A stretch of DNA of 64,000 nucleotides from an uncultured Woeseia sp. (GCA_937925605.1 CALALV010000138.1:14746-78745), one strand, 5' to 3'. Numbered from the stretch's first letter, positions 1 to 8,106 are shown. Translations and numbers: made by a program. The notes: generated from the sequence alone by a model not told the origin.

Positions 1-1
1 A

Positions 2-292
2 CTCACCGAGGCGCCGGTCGGCCGCGGCGCGTTGCGCCGCGGTGCCGCCGCACCAGTACTCGACGTCGTGGTCGACGCAGCACTGTCCCCAGTCGCCGTT
101 CGGCCACAGCGTGCAGGAATCCGTCGTGAAGCGCTTGGGCGGCAGGCCGGCGTCGGCGCCGCGGCGCTCCGCGCAGAACGCTTCCGCGGCGAGCTGCGCC
201 TCCGTCTTCGGCGGTTCCGTGTCGGTGGTGAGGCCTGGCGATGCGCAGCCGGTGACGAGGCCAAGCAACATCAGCGGCAGGGCGTGTGGCAT
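2..292 (-). CDS. Lipoprotein with phospholipase-A2-like CCxxHD motif, 3' end cut by the window
   Basis: The frame opens at an ATG (290-292, minus strand) and stays open to the window edge, so about 97 residues are visible and the C-terminus is missing. It starts with a short lipoprotein signal: hydrophobic residues to about 14, then a lipobox ending GLVTGC. The mature part contains DSCTLWPNGDWGQCCVDHD followed by an aromatic WCGG segment. CCxxHD is the active-site helix signature of secreted phospholipases A2, where the Asp helps bind calcium and the His is catalytic, so a PLA2-like envelope lipase is possible. It is divergently oriented to the PLC/S1-P1-like gene at 340. The function is inferred from the motif only. 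Confidence 0.7.
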   Translation of the reverse strand, partial: MPHALPLMLLGLVTGCASPGLTTDTEPPKTEAQLAAEAFCAERRGADAGLPPKRFTTDSCTLWPNGDWGQCCVDHDVEYWCGGTAAQRAAADRRLGE

Positions 293-339
293 ACCGTTCA
301 CGACCGCAATGCTCCCGCGACAAACCTCGATTGAACGAC

Positions 340-2073
340 ATGCAGCATAGCGCAAGTTCGTCCCTGGTCCGTATCGCAGGCGTGCTGGTTGCCGCTTTAT
401 TGCCATTCGAGAGCGCTTCCGCCTGGTCGTACGAGGAGCACCGGCGACTCGCTGCGGAGTCGTTTCGCGTCGCGTGCGACGAGGCCAGGCCGTACACGGG
501 CGACGTCAAGGCCCTGTGCGAGACTGACAGGATCATCGAATGCTACGGCCACATGGTTGCGCTGGCGGCGGATCGCGCAGACGCACCGGAGGAATTCGTC
601 GGGGCAGAGCTGGAGGGGCAGCTACTACTTCGTGCGAAGCAGGGAGTGAACTGTCGTTCGCTTGCGCCGGGAACGGATGCAGTCGCTGACGATTACGCCA
701 ACGCCGGCATGCTGCACCAGGGTGGCATACGCGGTTTCTGGACCTACGCGCGCCTGCTGACGCAGAACGCGAGCCATTTCCAGCCGGACGCCATATCGAA
801 GTGGAAGCGGCACCTGCACAAGGCGAAGTCTATCGATACCGATGATCTGCAACTCCTTCTCGCGACGCATGCGTTCTCCAGCCACTTTCTGCAAGACGCG
901 TTCTCAGCCGGACACAACGGTATCAACCGCGACAAGATCCGGCAGGACTACGATCACGGCTATCACGACGATGTTAATGCAACCGGCCTGTTTCTCAGGA
1001 ACCGCGCCGGCGATGCCTGGCACAGCTACGGCGATCGCCACCTCGACGACAGCAGCCGTTACCTGCTTACGGACTATTGCCGCGATGGCGCCGCCGACCT
1101 CGACGACGATCTCGCCGCGCTGAGCGGCGTGCGGCCGTACCCGCTGGCCCCGTCGGCCAGGACAAAGCTGTGCGAACTAGAAGGGCCTGCCGCGCTCAGT
1201 ATTGCCGACCGGGACGACAGCCTGTTTTCCCTCTGCTTCTACTGGGACAACTGCCCGAAACCAGAACTCATCGTGGCGAGCAACGGGAGCGCAGACGAGT
1301 TCATGGACGCCTGCCCGCCTCAGCACGGGCAGGCGCTGCTCGAATGCCCGTCCACGGGGCGCTACGTGCGCGACGCGATGACGCTGCAGATCGGTCTCCT
1401 GCTGTCGCTATTCGAAAAGGACCGACCGAGCGACCGCTCCCTCGACGCCAGAATTCACGAGATCCGTCGCAAGATTCCGCACGAGTACCGTGCGCTTGCC
1501 GGTCGGTCCGGTGGGGAGGTTTTTCTGAACAAGGAATCATTCCTGCTCGACTACTCCGACTGGAAGCCGCTCAAAGATCGCGAAAACTACGAGCAGGCTG
1601 CGTTCCGGAACTGGACCTTCAGCCTCTACCAGTCGCAATCCGACTACCCGACGCTGCGCGAAACGACCCTGAGCTGGGCCCTGATGGTCAAGGGCTCCGA
1701 CGGGCTCGGCGACGCGATTCCCGAATGGTTGCGCAATCGATCACGCATGGAACTGCGTTTCGACCTGGCGAGCGACGACGGGGCCCTGCTCGACGGCGCG
1801 GAAATGAATGTCGGTGTCGAGCTATATCGCCCGTTCCGGCGGGTGTTCGGCATAGCGCTGAACGGCGCGATCGGCGTCGACGACGCCTGGGGCGGGCACC
1901 CGGATCGCAACTGGTTCCACGGCGGCGGCGTGGAGGTCAACTTCCACTTCGGCCGCAACGTCGTGTTTCTCGCCTACCAGGCGCTCGAGCACAGCAACCG
2001 GCGTTTCGAGCCGGACCACAGCAAGCGCTTTTTCGTCGGCTGGCGCGTTGCCACGCTGTCGCTGTCGCACTGA
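340..2073 (+). CDS. Secreted zinc-dependent hydrolase, phospholipase C / S1-P1 nuclease-like
   Basis: Start chosen at ATG 340 (577 aa) because a clean signal peptide follows it (hydrophobic 9-23, cleavage after SASA), making Trp29 the mature N-terminus. Metal-ligand spacing matches the three-zinc PLC/P1 nuclease superfamily: mature W1 and H6 (W29, H34), then H182-x3-D186-x5-H192 in HFLQDAFSAGH, then H206-x3-D210 in DHGYHDD. In that superfamily the N-terminal Trp and His coordinate zinc, and substrates are phospholipids or single-stranded nucleic acids. The last ~200 residues are beta-rich and unassigned. The protein is much longer than classical PLC (~250 aa). Exported hydrolase is well supported; the substrate is unknown. 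Confidence 0.75.
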   Translation: MQHSASSSLVRIAGVLVAALLPFESASAWSYEEHRRLAAESFRVACDEARPYTGDVKALCETDRIIECYGHMVALAADRADAPEEFVGAELEGQLLLRAKQGVNCRSLAPGTDAVADDYANAGMLHQGGIRGFWTYARLLTQNASHFQPDAISKWKRHLHKAKSIDTDDLQLLLATHAFSSHFLQDAFSAGHNGINRDKIRQDYDHGYHDDVNATGLFLRNRAGDAWHSYGDRHLDDSSRYLLTDYCRDGAADLDDDLAALSGVRPYPLAPSARTKLCELEGPAALSIADRDDSLFSLCFYWDNCPKPELIVASNGSADEFMDACPPQHGQALLECPSTGRYVRDAMTLQIGLLLSLFEKDRPSDRSLDARIHEIRRKIPHEYRALAGRSGGEVFLNKESFLLDYSDWKPLKDRENYEQAAFRNWTFSLYQSQSDYPTLRETTLSWALMVKGSDGLGDAIPEWLRNRSRMELRFDLASDDGALLDGAEMNVGVELYRPFRRVFGIALNGAIGVDDAWGGHPDRNWFHGGGVEVNFHFGRNVVFLAYQALEHSNRRFEPDHSKRFFVGWRVATLSLSH

Positions 2074-2077
2074 CGAA

Positions 2078-2488
2078 TCAGCCGCTGGCGGTTTCCGGTT
2101 TCCCGCCGGCCAGATACCCCGCCCCCGCACAGGCCGCCGTCAGCACCGCCCCCCAGGCCGCGTCGGACACGACCAGCGCGAACGACCACGCCTCGAAGAT
2201 GGCGTAGTTCGTGACCGTGTAGGTGCCGTAGGCGAGCAGGCCGAGCACGGCGCCGCGCGCGAGCGCAGCGCGCAGCGTGCCGACGCGCCACGCGGGCTCG
2301 ACGGCCAGGAAAACGATGCCGCCGACGTAGGCCAGGTAGAACACCGCCGATGCGGCGACGTCCGGCGTTTCCCGCATCAGCGAACCGACCTGCTCTTCGT
2401 AGAACGGTTTCAGAACGAACGCGATCCAGGCGAGGTCGATGACGAGAAACGCGACGAGCGCGCCGGCATAGGCCTTGATCCAGTGCAT
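2078..2488 (-). CDS. DUF2177 family membrane protein
   Basis: 136 residues with four hydrophobic segments (about 5-26, 46-64, 76-98 and 103-126). The segment GLLAYGTYTVTNYAIFEAWS and the early Asp-Leu-Ala-Trp match the conserved core of DUF2177 inner-membrane proteins, whose function is not established. ATG start at 2488. It converges on the PLC-like gene, with only a few bases between the stop codons. It is followed upstream on the same strand by the MscS gene, so the two could be co-transcribed. Confidence 0.85.
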   Translation of the reverse strand: MHWIKAYAGALVAFLVIDLAWIAFVLKPFYEEQVGSLMRETPDVAASAVFYLAYVGGIVFLAVEPAWRVGTLRAALARGAVLGLLAYGTYTVTNYAIFEAWSFALVVSDAAWGAVLTAACAGAGYLAGGKPETASG

Positions 2489-2537
2489 GCCGTGCTCCGG
2501 CGTGAAGAGACCGGCAGCATAGCAGAGACCGGCGGCG

Positions 2538-3416
2538 TCAGCGGCTACGGCCCCAGAGGCTCCGGTACACCGGCTGCGGCCGCTTCTCGACTTCGTAGGT
2601 GACGGCCACCATCCATTCCTGGTAGTCGGGGTCCTGCGCTTTCAGCGCCGCCAGCAGTTCCTTGACGTAGCTCGACTCCAGCGGCTGCCCGCGGTTCGGC
2701 CAGATGCGGAACTTGAGCCTCAGGATCTCCTTGCCGGAGCTGAAGCGGTGCCGGCCCTCGCTGGACGGCTCGGTCATCAGGATGCCGGGGAACTGCTCTT
2801 CGGCGGCACGCATCAGCGTCAGCGCCGTCGTCTCCATCGCTTCCTTGGCGTCGTCGTCGCCGCGCAGCGTTACGTCGACGATGCAGCGCACGTAGCCGCG
2901 CGGGTAGTTGATGACGTTGTTGATCGTCCGGTTCGGGATGAACACGCTGGCGCCCAGTGCGTTCTGCAGCTCGACGAAGCGCATCGAGATGCCGCGGACG
3001 ATGCCGGTCTGGCCGGAGATCTCGACCAGGTCGCCGACGTCGACGAGGTCGGAGAAGATGAAAGTCAGCCCTGTGACGACGTCCTGCACGACGCCCTGCG
3101 AGCCGAAACCGATCGCGAGGCCCAGCACCGAGGCGCTGGCGAGGTACGCGGTCAGCGACACGCCGAACTCGCGCAGGATCAGGCCGACCGCAAGGAAGTA
3201 CAGCACGAACACGACCGTGCTTGTCGCCAGCGTCGCAATCGAACGCAGCTTGCGGTAGCGGCGATTCGAGCCGCTGTGCAGCAGCTGCTTGCTGAGCCGG
3301 CGCAGCAGCACGACCACGAGGTGCACGACGACCGCGAGGCCGGCGAGCGCCGCGATGCGCAGCGCGACCGGGAGGTCGCCGAGCAGCGTCTGCAGTGTCG
3401 AGGTTTCCGTCTCCAT
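2538..3416 (-). CDS. MscS-family mechanosensitive ion channel
   Basis: About 292 residues. N-terminal transmembrane helices (about 20-40 and 68-90) precede the pore-lining helix and beta domain signature YLASASVLGLAIGFGSQGVV followed by QDVVTG and a beta domain (VDVGDLVEISGQTGIV). This is typical of small-conductance mechanosensitive channels, which release solutes on hypo-osmotic shock. A GTG six bases upstream (3422) is an alternative start; ATG 3416 lies about 10 bases from a GGAG. Length is normal for a minimal MscS. It lies between DUF2177 and another membrane protein gene on the same strand. Confidence 0.92.
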   Translation of the reverse strand: METETSTLQTLLGDLPVALRIAALAGLAVVVHLVVVLLRRLSKQLLHSGSNRRYRKLRSIATLATSTVVFVLYFLAVGLILREFGVSLTAYLASASVLGLAIGFGSQGVVQDVVTGLTFIFSDLVDVGDLVEISGQTGIVRGISMRFVELQNALGASVFIPNRTINNVINYPRGYVRCIVDVTLRGDDDAKEAMETTALTLMRAAEEQFPGILMTEPSSEGRHRFSSGKEILRLKFRIWPNRGQPLESSYVKELLAALKAQDPDYQEWMVAVTYEVEKRPQPVYRSLWGRSR

Positions 3417-3438
3417 CGTCACGATGCTCCGGAGTGTG

Positions 3439-4071
3439 TCACGCCTGCAGCGGCCTGACGCTCAGCAGCGACACGAACAGCGAGATCACCAGCGTGCCGA
3501 ACAGGAAGCAATAGGCGCTTTGCAGCGTCGACAGCGCGGCGACCGTCAGCGTCGCCGGCTCGAAGCTGCTCGCGAGGCTGAAGTGGATCTGTGCCGCGTG
3601 CAGCAGGCCGGCGACGCGCTCGCTCGCCGCCGCGTAGTCCGGCAGGCCGTCCAGCCCGCCGAGCATCGCGTAGCTGGCCGCGAACAGGAACAGCGCGGTC
3701 AGGTAGTTGACCAGTGCGAGCACGATGACGCGCCCGGTCGCCGACACGGCCGTGCCCTCGGTGATCTTGCAGATGCCGAACAGCACGACGCCGAGTTCCT
3801 TGTTCAGGATGCCGACCGCGCGCAGCAAGAGCAGTACCGCAACCCAGGCGGGCAACAATTCGCTCGCCAGGAAAAAACCGATCGCGGCGAACAGCCAGTA
3901 GCCGATGTAGCGCTCCGACAGCTCGAGCCGCGTGTCGCGCAGCGCCTGCTGTTCCCGCGAGCCGGTCGCGTGCCGCCCCTCCCGGGATTTCAGGTAGCTG
4001 TCGACCCAGCAATACGGCGACAGCAGGTAGATGCCCTGGATGATGCTGCGTGCGGTCTCGGCGATTTTCAC
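3439..4071 (-). CDS. Hypothetical multi-pass membrane protein
   Basis: 210 residues with hydrophobic segments near 55-90, 112-136 and 185-205, so an inner-membrane protein. GTG start, with AGGA about 8 bases upstream. No enzymatic motif was recognised. It sits 22 bp upstream of the MscS gene and about 20 bp downstream of the MBL hydrolase on the same strand, suggesting an operon of MBL hydrolase, membrane protein, MscS and DUF2177. Confidence 0.75.
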   Translation of the reverse strand: MKIAETARSIIQGIYLLSPYCWVDSYLKSREGRHATGSREQQALRDTRLELSERYIGYWLFAAIGFFLASELLPAWVAVLLLLRAVGILNKELGVVLFGICKITEGTAVSATGRVIVLALVNYLTALFLFAASYAMLGGLDGLPDYAAASERVAGLLHAAQIHFSLASSFEPATLTVAALSTLQSAYCFLFGTLVISLFVSLLSVRPLQA

Positions 4072-4092
4072 GGGCAGGTCCTCGACGATTCT

Positions 4093-4809
4093 TCAGGCGA
4101 GCCGCAGTCGATCGCCCGCGTGCAGCAGGGCAAGCCCGTCTGCTGCGGCACCGGGTGGCAGGCCGTGACTGACGACGTAATCGCGCTCGCCGAGGCGCCC
4201 GGCGAGCTCTTCGAAGCTCGCGTGCCAGCGCGACGGCCCCGGCCTGGCATCGTACAGCCGCGTGTTCGCCGTGGCGATGCGCGCATACAGCGCCTCGTCG
4301 ACGACGCTGTCACCGGTGTAGCCGAACAGCGTGCGCTCGCCGGCGTGCAGCAACAGGCCGCAGCAATGCTCGGAGTGACGTGCCGTCACGAACTCGATCT
4401 CGAGGCCACGCGCGAGCGGCAGGCGCACGCCCGCATCGGCGCTGTGCCAGTCGGCGAGATCGTCGGGGCCCATGACCTCGGCGTGCTCGGCAAGCCGGTG
4501 CAGCTTCAGCCGCCTCGCGACCTCGCTCTCGGCGTACACGGCAAGCCTGCGGCCGCGGGCCTGCTCGACGCGCAGGATAACCGGCAGCTCCGCGGCATGG
4601 TCGCTGTGATTGTGGGTGACGGCGATGCGCCCGGGCACGGAGCCGCAGTGCTCGAGACAGGCGCGCGTGACGCCGAAGCCCGCGTCGATCAGCAGCAGCG
4701 GCGAACCGGCGTCCGTCAGCAGCATGCCCGTGCTGCAGCCGCCGTCGTACACGTGCGCGGCTCCCTGGCCTGCGCCGAGCACCAGCAGTTCGAGTTTCTT
4801 GTCTTGCAT
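4093..4809 (-). CDS. MBL-fold metallo-hydrolase
   Basis: Start at ATG 4809 (238 aa) places the first beta strand (LELLVLGAGQG) at the N-terminus; an upstream ATG at 4845 adds 12 unconserved residues. The zinc motif is T-H66-N-H68-S-D70-H71, with a later metal His in TARHSEH, an Asp in GYTGDSV and a C-terminal VSHGLPPG. This is the RNase Z/phosphodiesterase-like branch of the metallo-beta-lactamase fold. No signal peptide, so it is probably cytoplasmic. Substrate not identifiable. First gene of a likely minus-strand operon with the membrane genes downstream. Confidence 0.85.
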   Translation of the reverse strand: MQDKKLELLVLGAGQGAAHVYDGGCSTGMLLTDAGSPLLLIDAGFGVTRACLEHCGSVPGRIAVTHNHSDHAAELPVILRVEQARGRRLAVYAESEVARRLKLHRLAEHAEVMGPDDLADWHSADAGVRLPLARGLEIEFVTARHSEHCCGLLLHAGERTLFGYTGDSVVDEALYARIATANTRLYDARPGPSRWHASFEELAGRLGERDYVVSHGLPPGAAADGLALLHAGDRLRLA

Positions 4810-4864
4810 CGGGCGGCCGTCGCTCCCGGACCGGGCGGCCGCCATCCTACCCGAATTGACTGAA

Positions 4865-4890
4865 GCGCGCGGGCGTCCCTGCCCGCGCGT
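4865..4890. terminator. GC-rich inverted repeat
   Basis: Arms GCGCGCGGGC and GCCCGCGCGT pair over 9 of 10 bases with a six-base loop. It lies in the gap between the MBL hydrolase and the small exported protein at 5018. No T-tract follows on either strand, so it is a hairpin of uncertain role. Confidence 0.4.
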
Positions 4891-4980
4891 CTTGCAGACG
4901 TCCGAGTACTCGCGGCTCGCGTCCTCGCCGCAGGCAGAACAGGAGAAAAGGCGTCAGGTTTACTGTCGAGCGAGGCGGCT

Positions 4981-5009
4981 GCGGCAGCCGGCTGCTTGCC
5001 GGCTGCCGC
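4981..5009 (-). terminator. Strong hairpin after the small exported protein gene
   Basis: A perfect 12-bp inverted repeat, GCGGCAGCCGGC and GCCGGCTGCCGC, with a five-base loop, begins 9 bp past the stop of the minus-strand gene at 5018-5335. The position suggests a terminator or transcript-stabilising hairpin. There is no clear U-tract. Confidence 0.5.
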
Positions 5010-5017
5010 CCGCTTCC

Positions 5018-5335
5018 CTAGCTGCGGGGGTCACGGATCTCGAGCTTCGACGGCCTGAGCGCGCCGCGCGTCGCGCACACGGCCGAGTACTCGCGCGCGG
5101 CGCCCGCCGCGTAGACGGTCGTATCGATTTTGAGTTCGTAGCCCGTCAGCGTGCCTTCCGTGTCGAGCACGACGTGGCGGACGCGCTCCGCGCCGCCGAG
5201 ATCGATACGCTGCTTGATGGCGCTCAGGCAGGTATCGAGCTCGGTGCGGAAGGGCAGGTCGCGGTCGGCCTGTGCGTCCGCGGCGGCGGCGAACAGGGCG
5301 AGACTGAGCAGCAGGCTCTGGGTGGTCTTGGTCAT
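5018..5335 (-). CDS. Small exported protein, unknown function
   Basis: 105 residues with a signal peptide (MTKTTQSLLLSLALFAAAADAQA, cleavage after about residue 23) and a ~82-residue mature domain with two cysteines and alternating beta-like segments. Not recognised. ATG start. The upstream region carries two copies of a palindrome that also occurs in front of the neighbouring tetR gene, so this gene is a strong candidate target of that regulator. A stable hairpin follows the stop codon. Confidence 0.75.
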   Translation of the reverse strand: MTKTTQSLLLSLALFAAAADAQADRDLPFRTELDTCLSAIKQRIDLGGAERVRHVVLDTEGTLTGYELKIDTTVYAAGAAREYSAVCATRGALRPSKLEIRDPRS

Positions 5336-5382
5336 GGCTGGGTACTCCCCGGGAAAGAGCCGCCGGATCGGCGGCGGGTCAG

Positions 5383-5406
5383 GAAGCAGAACGCTCGTTC
5401 TGCTTC
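5383..5406. promoter_or_regulatory. Probable TetR operator, copy 1 (extended palindrome)
   Basis: Two perfect 11-base arms, GAAGCAGAACG and CGTTCTGCTTC, flank a central CT. The core CAGAA...TTCTG recurs at 5449 and 6076. It lies about 50 bp upstream of the start of the exported-protein gene on the minus strand, where a bound dimer could block transcription. Confidence 0.7.
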
Positions 5407-5448
5407 GGGCAAAAAAACACGTTCATCAAACACTTGCAGGCGAGAAAA

Positions 5449-5464
5449 CAGAATGCTCATTCTG
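5449..5464. promoter_or_regulatory. Probable TetR operator, copy 2
   Basis: CAGAATGCTCATTCTG is a 7-base inverted repeat around the same central CT as copy 1. It lies 20 bp past the tetR stop codon and about 115 bp upstream of the exported-protein gene. On the minus strand it is followed by TTTT, so it could also act as a weak tetR terminator. Confidence 0.6.
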
Positions 5465-5484
5465 GATCTACCAAATTTTTTTCG

Positions 5485-6069
5485 TCAGGCGGCGACGGCG
5501 GCCATCGTGCCGTCGACGAATGCGTTCAGCGACGCCCGCGGGAAACCGGCCCGCTGCATCATGATCAGCCCGAACAGCGCGCCGGTCAGGTAGTCACCGC
5601 CCGCCTTCGGGTCCAGGCCTGCGCGGGTCTCGCCCCTGGCCTGCGCGTTCTCGAGTCCGACCGCGAAGGTTTTCGCCATGCGCTTCAGGAAGCGCAGCAG
5701 CACCTCCTGCAGCCCGTCGTCGTGCGGCGCGACCTCGATCGCGGTCTGGCACAGCAGGCAACCGCGCGGGCCGTGGCCTTCGCAGGCGTCCAGCACGCGC
5801 TCCTCGAAGATGCGGCGGATGTCCGCGAGCCCCGCGTCGGGCTCCAGCAGTCGCAGGAAGGCCTGCCGGCCCATGTCGTCCGCGTAACGTTCCAGCGCCT
5901 GCGCGAACAGCTCGCGCTTGTTGCCGAAGGTGCCGTACAGCCCGTAACGACTGACGCCGGTCGCCTGCACGATGTCCTCCATGGACGTGCGGCGGTAGCC
6001 GCGCTCCGTGAACAGCTGCACGACCTGGCCGAGCGCGGCCTGCGGATCGAATTCGCGGTTCCTGACCAT
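5485..6069 (-). CDS. TetR/AcrR family transcriptional regulator
   Basis: 194 residues from ATG 6069 (an ATG 36 bases upstream is less likely). The N-terminal helix-turn-helix (about 10-55) reads QLFTERGYRRTSMEDIV then GVSRYGLYGTFGNKRELF, a textbook TetR DNA-binding domain. The C-terminal domain contains GPRGCLLCQTAIEV, a conserved Cys-bearing segment of the subgroup whose members often sense electrophiles or small organic ligands. A palindrome matching two sites at its 3' side lies 7 bases upstream of the start codon, indicating autoregulation and control of both flanking genes. It is divergent from the flavin monooxygenase gene. Confidence 0.93.
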   Translation of the reverse strand: MVRNREFDPQAALGQVVQLFTERGYRRTSMEDIVQATGVSRYGLYGTFGNKRELFAQALERYADDMGRQAFLRLLEPDAGLADIRRIFEERVLDACEGHGPRGCLLCQTAIEVAPHDDGLQEVLLRFLKRMAKTFAVGLENAQARGETRAGLDPKAGGDYLTGALFGLIMMQRAGFPRASLNAFVDGTMAAVAA

Positions 6070-6075
6070 GCGCGG

Positions 6076-6091
6076 CAGAATAGTCGTTCTG
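6076..6091. promoter_or_regulatory. Probable TetR operator, copy 3
   Basis: CAGAATAGTCGTTCTG keeps the CAGAA/TTCTG arms of the other two copies, with a less symmetric centre. It sits between the divergent tetR gene and the monooxygenase gene, 7 bases from the tetR start codon, so it could control both. Confidence 0.55.
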
Positions 6092-6112
6092 GAATGGGCC
6101 GTCAAGCGATTC

Positions 6113-7411
6113 TTGCCGGGCAGGCCGACGGCGGGCGGGTTATCGTCTGGCGCTCGCTGTCACGGGAGCGTCGCCATCAGGATCGGAATCGTCGGCTGCG
6201 GGCCGGCCGGACTGGCGGCCGCGCTGCTGCTCGATCGCGACGGGCACGCGGTGACGCTGCTGGAGCGCTTCCCGGCGCCGGCGCCCGTGGGTTCCGGCCT
6301 GCTGCTGCAGCCGACCGGCCTCGCGGTCCTGGCTGCCCTCGGCCTTGAGCAACAGGTCCGCCGTTGCGGCCAGCGCATAAACCGGCTGCTCGGGCGGGCG
6401 ATGCCGTCCGGCCGGGCGGTGCTCGACGTGCGCTACGAGCGGCTCGCGCGGGATGCCCATGCCGTCGCCGTGCATCGCTCGGCGCTGTTCGACGCCCTGC
6501 ACGGCAGCGTGCAGGCACGCGCGCTGCCCGTGCATTGCGGCATCGACGTCGCGAACGCGCGCCGCGACATCCGCGAGGTCTTCGCGCTCGACGAAGGCGG
6601 CGTCGCGCACGGCCCTTTCGACCTGCTGGTCGATGCGTCCGGGTCCGGCTCGAAGCTGCGCGACGCGCTGCTGCCGTCCGTCCGGCGGATCGAGCTCGGC
6701 TACGGCGCGCTGTGGGGCAACGTCGACTGGCCCGGGGAATCCTTCAGCCGCCACGTGCTCGCGCAGCGCTACGTCGGTGCGCACACGATGATCGGCGTGC
6801 TGCCGATCGGTCGGCCCGCGCCGGACGGCCCGGAACAGGCCGCATTCTTCTGGAGCCTGCGCCGGCGCGACCTCGATGCCTGGCGCGCCGCCGGGCTGCC
6901 GGCGTGGAAGCAACGGGTTCGCGACATCTGGCCCCGCACCGAGCCGATCCTCGAACAGCTGCGCGATCCCGATCAGCTGACCTTTGCCCGTTATGCTCAC
7001 CACACGCTCGGCAACCCGGGCGCCGCGCGCGTCGCGTTCATCGGCGACGCGGCGCATGCGACGAGTCCCCAGCTCGGCCAGGGCGTGAACATGGCCCTGC
7101 TCGACGCACTGGCCCTTGCACAGGCGCTCTCCGAGACGGCCGACGCGAACGCGGCGCTGGACCGCTACGCGGCGCTGCGCCGCTGGCACGTCCGGGTATT
7201 CCAGTTCGCGAGCCGGATGCTGACGGGCTTCTACCAGTCCGACAGCCGCACGCTCGCGCTCATGCGCGACTACCTGCTTGCACCCGCGCTGCGTCTGCGA
7301 CCCATGCACCGCCTCGCGGCCTCCCTCGTGTCCGGGCTGTTCCTGAACCCGCTGGGCCGGCTCGACCTGAACGAGCGACCGCTGCCGCCGGCGAAGGTCC
7401 CGCGCGGCTGA
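6113..7411 (+). CDS. FAD-dependent monooxygenase, UbiH/PHBH type
   Basis: The FAD-binding motif RIGIVGCGPAGLAAALLLDRDGH is at the N-terminus and the second FAD motif GDAAHATSPQLGQGVNMALLDA near residue 315, both typical of class A flavin hydroxylases that use NAD(P)H and O2. Substrate unknown. The start is uncertain: TTG 6113 is the nearest canonical in-frame codon, but a well-placed GGGAG at 6164-6168 lies 7 bases before an in-frame ATC at 6176, exactly where the fold should begin. ATG 6068 would overlap the tetR start. A TetR-type palindrome upstream suggests induction by a TetR ligand, a usual arrangement for detoxifying oxygenases. Confidence 0.9.
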   Translation: MPGRPTAGGLSSGARCHGSVAIRIGIVGCGPAGLAAALLLDRDGHAVTLLERFPAPAPVGSGLLLQPTGLAVLAALGLEQQVRRCGQRINRLLGRAMPSGRAVLDVRYERLARDAHAVAVHRSALFDALHGSVQARALPVHCGIDVANARRDIREVFALDEGGVAHGPFDLLVDASGSGSKLRDALLPSVRRIELGYGALWGNVDWPGESFSRHVLAQRYVGAHTMIGVLPIGRPAPDGPEQAAFFWSLRRRDLDAWRAAGLPAWKQRVRDIWPRTEPILEQLRDPDQLTFARYAHHTLGNPGAARVAFIGDAAHATSPQLGQGVNMALLDALALAQALSETADANAALDRYAALRRWHVRVFQFASRMLTGFYQSDSRTLALMRDYLLAPALRLRPMHRLAASLVSGLFLNPLGRLDLNERPLPPAKVPRG

Positions 7412-7512
7412 CCCGCGATCGCCATGCCCGAAGCTCTTCGCGATCTGACCGTGAGGCCTTCCGCCGTTTACACTGGTGGAGTCAGCCGGCAGTCCGCATC
7501 GAGGAGCGAAAA

Positions 7513-7965
7513 ATGACCATCACCTGGCGCAACGTCCTGGACTGGGCGAACAACGGCAACCCCGAGCCGGACCGCCGGGTCGAGAAGACCGAGCCCGAGT
7601 GGAAAGCGGAACTGGAAGCGGACGTGTTCCGCGTGACCCGCAAGGCCGGCACCGAGCCGGCGTTCTCGTCGGCGATGTGCGGCCTGTTCGAGCCCGGCGA
7701 GTACGCCTGCGCCTGCTGCGACACGCTGCTGTTCGATTCGGCGGAGAAATTCGACTCCGGCACCGGCTGGCCGTCGTTCACGCAGCCGGTGAAGGAGAAC
7801 GTCATCGCCTACCACGTCGACCACTCGCACGGCATGACCCGCGTCGAGACGACCTGCAGCGTCTGCGACGCGCACCTGGGCCACGTGTTCCCCGACGGCC
7901 CGCCGCCGGGCGGCCTGCGCTACTGCATGAACGCGCTGGCGCTCGCGAAGCGCTCGACGGACTGA
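7513..7965 (+). CDS. msrB: Peptide-methionine (R)-S-oxide reductase
   Basis: 150 residues, ATG start with GAGGAG 6 bases upstream. It repairs the R-epimer of methionine sulfoxide in proteins. Visible signatures are the zinc cysteines CACC and CSVC, the substrate loop GTGWPSF, DAHLGHVFPDGP and the catalytic RYCMNALAL. It begins with SxxW-like residues rather than a signal peptide, so it is cytoplasmic. It stands alone between the monooxygenase and a lipoprotein gene and is not fused to MsrA. Confidence 0.96.
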   Translation: MTITWRNVLDWANNGNPEPDRRVEKTEPEWKAELEADVFRVTRKAGTEPAFSSAMCGLFEPGEYACACCDTLLFDSAEKFDSGTGWPSFTQPVKENVIAYHVDHSHGMTRVETTCSVCDAHLGHVFPDGPPPGGLRYCMNALALAKRSTD

Positions 7966-8106
7966 CGCTGGCCGCGCGCACCGACGGCCCGGGGGGTAAC
8001 CGGGCGCGGCGCCCCGGCCACTTTCGCGGCAGACACCCCGGCCCTGTACTAGGCTTCGATCAATGCGCCTCGACGGGCGCGCCCGAAGCGAGAGGAGGAC
8101 CGGGCC

